From [Eubacterium] saphenum (GTDB lineage: Bacteria > Bacillota > Clostridia > Peptostreptococcales > Anaerovoracaceae), in the NCBI GenBank assembly GCA_004555725.1, contig SFHC01000004.1:62001-126000 (forward strand): DNA of 64,000 bases. The letters run 5' to 3'. The notes under the pieces are model-generated. The model was not told the DNA's origin. It saw only the letters and a program-made list of their open reading frames with translations, and ran no database searches. Made by a program: the position numbers and the translations under genes. This document shows positions 42,920 through 50,909 of this stretch, piece after piece. Positions within the stretch are counted from its first letter, which is position 1. Each line of letters starts with the position of its first letter.

Positions 42920-43136
42920 GAAGGTGCTTGCCAGAGCGTTGATTCTGGCAGTCAGGTTTTATCAAATCTGCATTTCGCCGTTTTTTCCGCCGACGTGCAG
43001 ATACATTCCAACCTGCTCCGTATATTTTATACAGGCAGTGGAGAAGTACGGCCCTTTTAAAGGAAGTTACCTGGGAATCCGCAGGATTCTGAGGTGTCAT
43101 CCGGGCCATCCCGGTGGGTTTGACCCTGTTCCATAG
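42885..43136 (+). CDS. yidD: Membrane protein insertion efficiency factor YidD
   Basis: 83 residues. A small membrane-associated protein aiding YidC insertion. Diagnostic motifs are FYQICISPFFPPTCRYIPTC, then YFIQAVEKYG and HPGHPGGFDPVP at the end. A GTG three nt upstream (42882) could also serve. It overlaps rnpA and lies 18 nt before yidC. Confidence 0.92.
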   Translation: MKGIRRAAAVIKKVLARALILAVRFYQICISPFFPPTCRYIPTCSVYFIQAVEKYGPFKGSYLGIRRILRCHPGHPGGFDPVP

Positions 43137-43154
43137 GGTGGAGGAAGTTAATCA

Positions 43155-43904
43155 ATGAATTTTTTTGGATTGTTTGCCACTCCTCTCGGTTGGATTCTTA
43201 CCGCTTTATATGGCGTGATCAGAAATTACGGCATCACACTGGTGGTTCTCACCTTGCTCGTAAAACTTTGTCTGTATCCGGCATATAAGAAGCAGATTCT
43301 TTCTACTGCCGGCATGGCGGATCTGCAGCCGAAAATGAAGGAAATCCAGAATCGCTACGCCGGAGATACGGTGAAGATGAACGAGGAGATGTCCAAGCTC
43401 TATAAAGAAGAAGGCGCGAGCCCGATGGCCGGTTGTCTTCCGATGATCGTTCAGATGGTCATCATTATGGGGCTGTTTACTCTTCTGCGTCTGCCGATGA
43501 ACTACATGAAAAGTGAGCAGATGTACTTTGCGATTCATGAGTCGTTTCTCTGGATTAACGATCTGTCGCAGCCGGATCCGTGGATCCTCCCGATCCTGTC
43601 CGGAATCGCGACTTTTATCGCATTCTATATGTCATCGGAAAACGGCGGTGTACCGGGACAGCAGCAGAATGGAGCCATGATGGTTGTCATGAAGTACGGT
43701 TTCCCGATCATGATCGTATGGCTCGCAAAGACATATGCGGCTGGATTGGCGACATATTGGTTTATCAGTCAGTTTATACAGATTTTCTATAATATCCGTT
43801 TCAACCAGATCAGAAAAAAGATGAAGCGCGATAAAATGGAGGCAAAGCTGAAGAAGCACCTTGACCGGAAACCTGTACGAGCTGGCGAAGGAGTAAGAAG
43901 ATAA
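43155..43904 (+). CDS. yidC: Membrane protein insertase YidC/SpoIIIJ
   Basis: 249 residues. It inserts membrane proteins with or without SecYEG. Five hydrophobic segments form the short Gram-positive form. The conserved core has LVKLCLYPAYKKQILST and LQPKMKEIQNRYAGD, with the hydrophilic-groove Arg likely contributed by this region. The basic C-terminus (RKKMKRDKMEAKLKKHLDRK) may bind ribosomes. No lipobox cysteine is seen at the N-terminus. GGAGGAAG precedes the start; its stop overlaps the jag start (TAATG). Confidence 0.94.
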   Translation: MNFFGLFATPLGWILTALYGVIRNYGITLVVLTLLVKLCLYPAYKKQILSTAGMADLQPKMKEIQNRYAGDTVKMNEEMSKLYKEEGASPMAGCLPMIVQMVIIMGLFTLLRLPMNYMKSEQMYFAIHESFLWINDLSQPDPWILPILSGIATFIAFYMSSENGGVPGQQQNGAMMVVMKYGFPIMIVWLAKTYAAGLATYWFISQFIQIFYNIRFNQIRKKMKRDKMEAKLKKHLDRKPVRAGEGVRR

Positions 43905-44848
43905 TGGACGTAACTGAAAAATGGGGAGATGACGTTGATTCCGCCGTCGCTCTTGCTCTCGCTGACCTGAAATGCACGATTGATCAGGTTGACGTAGAAG
44001 TCCTTGAACAGCCTTCCAGAGGGTTCTTTGGTCTTGGTTCCAGACTTGCACTGGTCAGAGTCTCCAGAAAGAAAGAGGAGACAGAAGCAGCGCCGGAAAC
44101 GGTGTCTGATGAACAGGAAGAGTCTGCGGCCGCTGAGAAGTCTCCGGCAGAAGAAATGGACGCGTCCTCATCTGCAGAGAATGATTTATCTGCAGCGCCG
44201 GAGGAAGAGCCTGCGCAGAAACAGAGCGCAGATGAATCCCGCCCGGAAAAACATAAAGCAGAACATGCGAAAGAGCATCACAGAGAGCGCAGAGAGTCTT
44301 CTAACGGAAGACATTCAGACGTGCGCCGCAGAAAAGCACCGGCAGCTGCTCATGAAGAGCTTCCGGAGCTGAATCTTCAGGATGATGTGAAAGACCTTCC
44401 ATTGGTAGAAGAGCATCCTGCTCTGGATTTTTTAAAGGATGTCACCTCTAAGATGGGGCTTGACCTGAAGATGACTGCTTATGCTGATGAAACGCATGTC
44501 CATATCGATATTTCCGGAGAGGATTCCAGAACGATTATCGGAAAGCGCGGACAGACGCTGGATGCGATTCAGTATCTGACCAGCCTGGTTGTCAATAAGG
44601 AGCATAAGGATTATGTGAAGGTCGTCATTGACGCTGAGCATTATCGTTCCAGAAGAGAGAAAACGCTTGAACAGCTGGCGGAGCGCCTTGCAAGAAAGGC
44701 TGTTCATACCGGCAGAAGCATCCGTCTGGAGCCGATGAATCCGTATGAGCGCAAGGTGATTCACGCAACCCTGCAGCACGATCCTAAAGTCACAACCAGA
44801 AGTGAAGGTCAGGATCCGTTCAGAAGAGTGGTCATCGAATTGAAATAA
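43904..44848 (+). CDS. jag: RNA-binding protein Jag/KhpB
   Basis: 314 residues. A Jag-N domain (to about residue 50; LEQPSRGFFGLGSRLA) is followed by a long Glu/Ala/Ser-rich acidic linker (about 55-160). A KH domain comes next (HVHIDISGEDSRTIIGKRGQTLDAIQYL), then an R3H domain (IRLEPMNPYERKVIHATLQHD). KhpB acts with KhpA as an RNA chaperone linked to cell elongation. It overlaps the yidC stop by 1 nt and is followed by a terminator. Confidence 0.93.
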   Translation: MDVTEKWGDDVDSAVALALADLKCTIDQVDVEVLEQPSRGFFGLGSRLALVRVSRKKEETEAAPETVSDEQEESAAAEKSPAEEMDASSSAENDLSAAPEEEPAQKQSADESRPEKHKAEHAKEHHRERRESSNGRHSDVRRRKAPAAAHEELPELNLQDDVKDLPLVEEHPALDFLKDVTSKMGLDLKMTAYADETHVHIDISGEDSRTIIGKRGQTLDAIQYLTSLVVNKEHKDYVKVVIDAEHYRSRREKTLEQLAERLARKAVHTGRSIRLEPMNPYERKVIHATLQHDPKVTTRSEGQDPFRRVVIELK

Positions 44849-44861
44849 CGTCATAAATATG

Positions 44862-44892
44862 AGGGACTGCTGCAACAGGCGGTCCTTTTTTA
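44862..44892 (+). terminator. Terminator of the rpmH-jag operon
   Basis: GGGACTGCTG and CAGGCGGTCC pair over about 8 bp including G-U pairs, followed by TTTTTT. Confidence 0.75.
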
Positions 44893-45055
44893 GTTGCACG
44901 ATCACACCTCACGGCCGTGCGCGCGCATCTGTTCTGTGATAAGATGGATGAAACTGACGTATCAGGGACAAAAGAAAACCGTGCCAAGAGGCTGAAGCAC
45001 TGAAATGGCTGCATCAAGAATAAAGGCAGAAACAGGAATGAGAAAGGGGAATAAT

Positions 45056-46429
45056 ATGGAAGATACAATCGCGGCAATTTCCACCCCGCCGGGGGAAGGC
45101 GGCATTGGAATAATCAGAATCAGCGGAGAGGACGCCCTTTCCATCTTAAAAAAGATCTTCCGCACTCCGTCCGGGAAAACGGAGATGAACGATCACCTGC
45201 TGGTTTACGGGCATATCCAGGATCCGGAAAACGGGCAGATCCTGGACGAGGTGTTGAGTGTGTATATGAAGGCGCCGAGGACGTATACCGCTGAAGATGT
45301 CGTAGAGATTGACTGCCATGGAGGAATCGTGCCGCTCAGGAAGATTCTGCAGCTGGTGTACCGCTGCGGGGCAAGGCCGGCGGAACCGGGAGAATTTACA
45401 GAGCGCGCGTTTCTGAACGGCCGTTTGGACCTTCCGCAGGCGGAAGCTGTCATGGACATGATCTCCGCCCGCGCGGATAAGACGTATGATGCGGCAATCG
45501 GCCAGCTTTCCGGCACATTATCAGAAAAAATCCGGGATATCCGCGCGATGCTGATGGATATCCGTGTCCTGGTGACTGTCAACATTGAGTATCCGGATGA
45601 AGATATCGAGATTATGACTTATCAGAAACTGAAAGAGGATCTTCAGCCGGTTCTGCAGAAGACAGCCGCGCTCCTGAAGACTTCCGAAACCGGGCGTATA
45701 CTCAGCAGCGGCCTGAAAATCGCGATTGTGGGGAAACCAAATGTCGGGAAATCTTCTCTGATGAACCGGATGCTCAGAGAGTCCCGTGCGATTGTTACGG
45801 ATATTCCGGGAACGACCAGAGATACCATCCGTGAGGACATGAAGCTCAGGGGCATTCCGATCAGCCTGATCGATACTGCAGGAATCCGGGAAACGGAAGA
45901 TCAGATTGAAGCTTTGGGAATTGAAAAATCCAGAGATTCCTGGTCTTCCGCAGACCTTGTTCTACTGGTGCTGGATGCTGGAAAACCTCTGTCCGATGAG
46001 GATGTAGAAATTCTGCAGCATGCAGATCCGGAGAAGACCATTGTGATTGTCAATAAAGCCGATCTTCCGGAAAAGCTGGACCTTCAGCAGATGAGAAATC
46101 TCATTCCGGGAGCGCAGGAAATATCCGCTTCGATGAAACAGGGCGATGGCCTTGAGAAAATTGAAGATGCTATAGAGCAGCGTGTCTATAAGGGGAGTGT
46201 TCAGGCCAACCAGCAGGTCATCATCACCAACGTGCGTCATAAGCAGCTTCTGGAAGAAGCCGATCATCATCTGAATGATGCAGTAAAACTTGCAGACATG
46301 GGAGAGCCACTTGAAATTATAGACCTGGATCTTGAGGCGGCATATGAGAATCTTGGAGAAATCATCGGCGACGCAGTGGGTGATGATGTGATTGAAGAGG
46401 TCTTTTCGAGATTCTGTCTCGGTAAATAG
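45056..46429 (+). CDS. mnmE: tRNA modification GTPase MnmE
   Basis: 457 residues. With MnmG it makes the cmnm5 modification on wobble U34 of tRNA. The N-terminal folate-binding domain starts MEDTIAAISTPPGEGGIGII. The G domain has GKPNVGKSSLMN, DIPGTTRD, DTAGIRE and NKAD. The C-terminal signature is FSRFCLGK with the essential Cys. The ATG at 45056 follows AAAGGGG; an ATG 17 codons upstream is not favoured. It is 18 nt before mnmG. Confidence 0.96.
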   Translation: MEDTIAAISTPPGEGGIGIIRISGEDALSILKKIFRTPSGKTEMNDHLLVYGHIQDPENGQILDEVLSVYMKAPRTYTAEDVVEIDCHGGIVPLRKILQLVYRCGARPAEPGEFTERAFLNGRLDLPQAEAVMDMISARADKTYDAAIGQLSGTLSEKIRDIRAMLMDIRVLVTVNIEYPDEDIEIMTYQKLKEDLQPVLQKTAALLKTSETGRILSSGLKIAIVGKPNVGKSSLMNRMLRESRAIVTDIPGTTRDTIREDMKLRGIPISLIDTAGIRETEDQIEALGIEKSRDSWSSADLVLLVLDAGKPLSDEDVEILQHADPEKTIVIVNKADLPEKLDLQQMRNLIPGAQEISASMKQGDGLEKIEDAIEQRVYKGSVQANQQVIITNVRHKQLLEEADHHLNDAVKLADMGEPLEIIDLDLEAAYENLGEIIGDAVGDDVIEEVFSRFCLGK

Positions 46430-46447
46430 GGCAGGAAAGGCAGTAAG

Positions 46448-48328
46448 ATGGATACATATTTGATGGGAGAATACGATGTCGTAGTGATCGGAGCCGGACA
46501 TGCAGGATGTGAGGCCGCGCTGGCTTCTGCAAGAATGGGCTGCCGCACTCTGATATTATCAATGAATCTGGAAGCGGTTGCGATGATGCCGTGCAATCCG
46601 TCTGTCGGTGGAACCGGCAAAGGGCATCTGGTCAGAGAGATTGACGCACTCGGCGGAGAGATGGGCATTAATATCGATAAAACCTGTATGCAGAGCCGAA
46701 TGCTGAATACCTCCAAAGGTCCGGCTGTGCATTCTCTCCGCGCACAGGCGGATAAACATCTGTATCATATGGAGATGAAAAAAACTCTGGAAGAGCAGGA
46801 GAATCTCGATATGAAACAGCAGGAAGCCGTAGATATTGATGTGCAGGATGGACAGATCTGCGGTGTCATAACCCGGACCAACGCATATTACCGCTGCAGC
46901 GCCGTCGTTATTGCGACAGGGACATTCCTGAAAGGAAGAATTTTTATCGGGTCCAGCAATTTTCCAAGCGGCCCTAACGGCCTTGCCCCGTCTGTCACTT
47001 TGTCCGACAATCTGAAATGCCTGGGATTGAAGCTGCGGCGTTTCAAGACAGGTACGCCTGCCAGGGCGCTGTCGGAAACGTTTCACTATGACCGCATGAA
47101 GAGGCAGGACGGAGATGAGCGGATTGTGCCGTTTTCGTTTATGAATGATTCTCTGGATGTGGATCAGGTTCCATGCTGGCTGACGTATACGAATGAACGG
47201 ACGCACAAGATTATCCGCGATAACTTCAGCCGTTCTGCGCTGTTCGGAGGTGAAATTGAAGGTGTGGGTCCGCGCTACTGTCCGTCGATTGAAGATAAGA
47301 TCCGGCGTTTTCCGGACCGGAAGAGACATCAGCTGTTTATCGAACCGGAAGGGCGAATGACGCATGAGATGTATATTCAGGGAATGTCGACCAGTCTGCC
47401 GGAAGATGTTCAGGAACAGTTCTATCATACGATTGAAGGGCTGGAGGATATCGCGATTACACGTCCTGCCTACGCGATTGAATATGACTGTATCAATCCG
47501 CTGGAGCTGAAGCAGAATCTGGAATACAGGAAAATCAGAGGGATGTTCTGTGCAGGTCAGTTTAACGGAAGCTCTGGCTATGAAGAGGCGGCTGCGCAGG
47601 GGCTGATGGCCGGAATTAACGCGGCTCTGGAAGTTTCTGGAAAAGATCCGTTCGTTCTGGACAGAAGCGAGGCTTATATTGGCGTTCTGATCGACGATCT
47701 CGTGACCAAAGGTACTAATGAACCTTACAGAATTATGACCAGCAGAGCGGAATACAGGCTGGTTCTGAGACAGGACAACGCTGATGAACGTCTGACGGAG
47801 AAAGGATACCGCATTGGGCTGGTGTCAGAGGAGCGTTATCAGAAGTTCCTGAAATCAAGAGAAACGGCAGAACGGGAGATGCACAGGCTGAAAGAGACGA
47901 CCGTCGGGCCGCAGGATGCGGATGCGTTTCTGGAGAGCGTCGGCAGCTCGCCTCTGAATAATCGTGTTTCGCTGTTCGATCTGCTGAAGAGGCCGGAAGT
48001 GCATTACCGGGACATGGCGGCCATTGATCCGCAGCGCCCGGCACTGACACAGCATGTGATCGATGTGATTGAAGTAAACATCAAGTATGAAGGATATATC
48101 CGCATGCAGGAGCGGAAAATCCAGAAATTTAAAAAGCTGGAGGGAAAGAAGCTGCCGGATGATCTTCGGTATGAGGATATCGACAATCTCAGGATTGAGG
48201 CGAGACAGAAGCTCGCGGAAATCCGCCCGACGTCCGTTGGTCAGGCTTCCCGTATTTCCGGTGTATCGCCTGCGGATATCAATGTTCTGCTGATTTACCT
48301 GGAGAAGAAAAGGAGAATGCAAGGATGA
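46448..48328 (+). CDS. mnmG: tRNA uridine 5-carboxymethylaminomethyl modification enzyme MnmG
   Basis: 626 residues. FAD- and NADH-dependent partner of MnmE. The dinucleotide-binding motif is VVVIGAGHAGCEAALA. The conserved MPCNPSVGGTGKGHLVREIDALGGEMG, FKTGTPAR and CAGQFNGSSGYEEAAAQG follow. The C-terminal helical domain binds MnmE. Complete; its TGA overlaps the rsmG start (ATGA). Confidence 0.97.
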   Translation: MDTYLMGEYDVVVIGAGHAGCEAALASARMGCRTLILSMNLEAVAMMPCNPSVGGTGKGHLVREIDALGGEMGINIDKTCMQSRMLNTSKGPAVHSLRAQADKHLYHMEMKKTLEEQENLDMKQQEAVDIDVQDGQICGVITRTNAYYRCSAVVIATGTFLKGRIFIGSSNFPSGPNGLAPSVTLSDNLKCLGLKLRRFKTGTPARALSETFHYDRMKRQDGDERIVPFSFMNDSLDVDQVPCWLTYTNERTHKIIRDNFSRSALFGGEIEGVGPRYCPSIEDKIRRFPDRKRHQLFIEPEGRMTHEMYIQGMSTSLPEDVQEQFYHTIEGLEDIAITRPAYAIEYDCINPLELKQNLEYRKIRGMFCAGQFNGSSGYEEAAAQGLMAGINAALEVSGKDPFVLDRSEAYIGVLIDDLVTKGTNEPYRIMTSRAEYRLVLRQDNADERLTEKGYRIGLVSEERYQKFLKSRETAEREMHRLKETTVGPQDADAFLESVGSSPLNNRVSLFDLLKRPEVHYRDMAAIDPQRPALTQHVIDVIEVNIKYEGYIRMQERKIQKFKKLEGKKLPDDLRYEDIDNLRIEARQKLAEIRPTSVGQASRISGVSPADINVLLIYLEKKRRMQG

Positions 48329-49032
48329 AAGAACTGATTCAGAAATTGTTTACGGAAGCCGGACAGCCTCTGGAAGATGAACAGGCGCAGAAGCTCGCTG
48401 TTTATATGGAAGGTATTCTGGAATACAATGAACACGTCAATCTCACTTCGATTACCGATCCAGAAGAGTTCGTCCGGAAGCACTATCTGGATTCAGCTTC
48501 TATTGCAGTCCTGACAGAGTTCCGGGATGCAGGATCGATTATTGATGTTGGAACCGGGGGAGGATTCCCAGGTGTGCCGCTCGCTGTCCTGTATCCGAAG
48601 AAGCAGTTCACTGTGGAGGACTCGCTGCAGAAGAGGATCCGGGTCATCGAGGATCTTACAGCACGCGCCGGAATTAATAATGTCGCCGCTGTCCATGCGA
48701 GAGCGGAAGACCTTGGAAAAGATCCGGACTATCGCGAGCAGTTTGATCTCTGCATTTCCAGGGCAGTATCGAGGATGTCTGTGCTGGCAGAGTACTGCCT
48801 TCCCTTTGTAAGGGTAGGCGGCTGGTTCATCTCCTATAAAGGATCGGATCTGGAAAAAGAACTCCGGGAAGGACAGAAAGCCATCCGAGTTCTCGGTGGT
48901 GAAACCGACCGTACAGAACCTGCGGAAGTTGATGGAATGCATCATCAGTTTGTCGTTGTTAATAAGGTGAAACATACGCCGAAAAAGTATCCGAGAAAGC
49001 CTGGAACCCCTGGAAAAACACCGATTCGCTGA
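48325..49032 (+). CDS. rsmG: 16S rRNA (guanine527-N7)-methyltransferase RsmG
   Basis: 235 residues. SAM-binding IIDVGTGGGFPGVPLAVLYP, NLTSITDPEEFVRKHYLDS and CISRAVSRMSVLAEYCLPFV are diagnostic. It methylates G527 in the 530 loop. Start and mnmG stop overlap as ATGA. A basic tail (PKKYPRKPGTPGKTP) ends the protein just before a parS-like site. Confidence 0.95.
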   Translation: MKELIQKLFTEAGQPLEDEQAQKLAVYMEGILEYNEHVNLTSITDPEEFVRKHYLDSASIAVLTEFRDAGSIIDVGTGGGFPGVPLAVLYPKKQFTVEDSLQKRIRVIEDLTARAGINNVAAVHARAEDLGKDPDYREQFDLCISRAVSRMSVLAEYCLPFVRVGGWFISYKGSDLEKELREGQKAIRVLGGETDRTEPAEVDGMHHQFVVVNKVKHTPKKYPRKPGTPGKTPIR

Positions 49033-49034
49033 TT

Positions 49035-49050
49035 CGTTTCACGTGAAACA
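49035..49050. promoter_or_regulatory. parS: parS site upstream of parA
   Basis: CGTTTCACGTGAAACA matches the parS consensus TGTTTCACGTGAAACA at 15 of 16 positions and is palindromic. It lies just after rsmG and about 90 nt before parA. Confidence 0.85.
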
Positions 49051-49141
49051 ATTATGGTATATCATAAAAGAAACTGGCAATCGATACATGAATCATATAT
49101 AATGTTTAATGATTAAAGCTAAGATGTCAGGAGGAAAAGAA

Positions 49142-49912
49142 TTGGGTAAAGCGATAGCAATTTTTAACCAGAAAGGCGGAGTCGGAAAGACGACGACCAA
49201 TATCAATCTCGGCGCCAGCCTGGCACAGTTCGGCAAGAAAGTTCTTATGCTGGATATCGATCCGCAGGGAAACACGACCAGTGGTGTAGGTGTATCAAAA
49301 AAAGACCTGACCGACACGGTATACGATTTGCTGATCGATAAGGATTATGATCCGCACAGGGCGATTCTCCATACCGGTGTGGAAGGACTGGATCTGATTC
49401 CGGCTAATGTCGACCTCGCCGGAGCGGAAGTTGAACTGGTTGCCATGGATGGAAGAGAAAAGCGGCTCCGTGACGCAATTGAAAAAATCCGTTCAGAATA
49501 TGACTATATCTTTCTGGACTGTCCGCCGTCGCTTGGTCTGCTGACAATCAATTCTCTGAGTGCTGTTCAGAGCGTGCTGATTCCGATTCAGTGTGAATTC
49601 TATGCGCTGGAAGGCGTCAGCCAGCTGGTCAGCACAATTGAACTGGTAAAAAATAATCTGAATCCGTCTCTGGAAATAGAGGGGGTTGTTCTCAGTATGT
49701 TTGATGGAAGAACCAACCTCTCTATTCAGGTTGTGCAGGAAGTAAAGAAGTATTTTGGAGGGAAGGTATATTCCACTGTCATTCCGCGCAACATCCGTCT
49801 GGCTGAAGCGCCTGGATTTGGAATGGCGATCACAGAATATGATCCGAAATCAAAAGGAGCGATTGCATACAGAGAATTTGCAGAAGAATTTCTTGAACGG
49901 GAGGGTAAGTAA
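49142..49912 (+). CDS. parA: Chromosome partitioning ATPase ParA (Soj)
   Basis: 256 residues from a TTG start at 49142 with AGGAGG 7 nt upstream; an ATG at 49109 in frame lacks an SD. Deviant Walker A FNQKGGVGKTTTNINLG, DIDPQGNTT, Walker B YIFLDCPPSLGLLTIN. It segregates origins with ParB-parS and, in Bacillus, modulates DnaA. It has no N-terminal HTH, so it is the small chromosomal type. Its stop overlaps the parB start (TAATG). Confidence 0.95.
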   Translation: MGKAIAIFNQKGGVGKTTTNINLGASLAQFGKKVLMLDIDPQGNTTSGVGVSKKDLTDTVYDLLIDKDYDPHRAILHTGVEGLDLIPANVDLAGAEVELVAMDGREKRLRDAIEKIRSEYDYIFLDCPPSLGLLTINSLSAVQSVLIPIQCEFYALEGVSQLVSTIELVKNNLNPSLEIEGVVLSMFDGRTNLSIQVVQEVKKYFGGKVYSTVIPRNIRLAEAPGFGMAITEYDPKSKGAIAYREFAEEFLEREGK

Positions 49913-50814
49913 TGGCCTCTAAACCAAAGAATAGAGGACTCGGAAAAGGACTCGGCGCATTGTTTGCTGAACAGGCATCAATCGTTGATGAAACGGAGCA
50001 GACAGTGGAAAGCATCCACAAGAGCAGCGGGAATACAGAAAACACCGTTGTGTATATTGATATAAGCAGCATTAAGCCGAATCAGCACCAGCCGAGGAAG
50101 TATTTTCATGAAGACAAGATAGAAGAGCTGGCTCAGTCCATTCTGGAACATGGAATTATCCAGCCTCTGGTTGTAAGGCCATCTGACCAGGATACTTATG
50201 AAATTGTTGCCGGCGAACGGCGATGGAGAGCGGCGAGAAGGGCAGGTCTTCAGAAGGTGCCGTGCCTGATCAGAGAGTTTTCTGATGAAGAAAACATGCT
50301 GGTTGCCATTATCGAGAATCTGCAGAGAGAGGATCTGAATCCAATCGAAGAAGCGCACGGCCTTCAGCAGATGATGGAAACTTACGGGATGACACAGGAG
50401 GAAGTTTCCAGAAGCATCAGCAAGAGCAGACCGTATATCAGCAACGCGCTCCGTCTTTTGAAACTGCCAGAGGAAATTCAGGACCTGGTTGCGTCTGGAA
50501 AGATTTCCATGGGACATGCAAGAGCGCTGATCAATGTCAAAAGCCGTTCACTTCAGCTGGAGCTGTGCCGCCGTATATTAGATGAAGGGCTTTCTGTCCG
50601 TGATGTTGAAAAACTTGCTGCAAAGGGAAATAAGAAGAAAGATCCTAAGAAACACGTCAAGAGCGCAGATACTCTTGCAATGGAAAGCAGGCTGAAAGAT
50701 CAGTTCGGCACAAAAGTCTCCATTGATCAGAGAGGAAAGAAAGGTGTAATCAAACTTGAATATTACAGCAGCGATGAGTTGAATCGTCTGCTGGATATGC
50801 TGCTATCAGAGTGA
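49912..50814 (+). CDS. parB: Chromosome partitioning protein ParB (Spo0J)
   Basis: 300 residues. The N-terminal CTPase/ParB domain has IKPNQHQPRKYF, the GERRWRAARRAGL box (EIVAGERRWRAAR) and AIIENLQREDLNPIEEA. The central HTH is TQEEVSRSISKSRPYISNALRLLKL. A C-terminal dimerisation domain follows. It binds and spreads from parS sites at 49035 and 50824 and loads SMC. Confidence 0.96.
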   Translation: MASKPKNRGLGKGLGALFAEQASIVDETEQTVESIHKSSGNTENTVVYIDISSIKPNQHQPRKYFHEDKIEELAQSILEHGIIQPLVVRPSDQDTYEIVAGERRWRAARRAGLQKVPCLIREFSDEENMLVAIIENLQREDLNPIEEAHGLQQMMETYGMTQEEVSRSISKSRPYISNALRLLKLPEEIQDLVASGKISMGHARALINVKSRSLQLELCRRILDEGLSVRDVEKLAAKGNKKKDPKKHVKSADTLAMESRLKDQFGTKVSIDQRGKKGVIKLEYYSSDELNRLLDMLLSE

Positions 50815-50823
50815 CAGAGAGAA

Positions 50824-50839
50824 TGTTTCATGTGAAACA
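50824..50839. promoter_or_regulatory. parS: parS-like site downstream of parB
   Basis: TGTTTCATGTGAAACA differs from the consensus at one central position. It lies 10 nt after the parB stop, so parAB are bracketed by two sites. Confidence 0.75.
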
Positions 50840-50848
50840 TAATACGTG

Positions 50849-50874
50849 TGCCCCTTTAAGTTTCGGGGCATTTG
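50849..50874 (+). terminator. Weak terminator after parB
   Basis: TGCCCC pairs with GGGGCA around a 10-nt loop, followed by TTTGTC. A TATACT just downstream may be the -10 of the next gene. Confidence 0.55.
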
Positions 50875-50909
50875 TCATATACTGGAGCGGATTAACAGAG
50901 GCATGAAAA

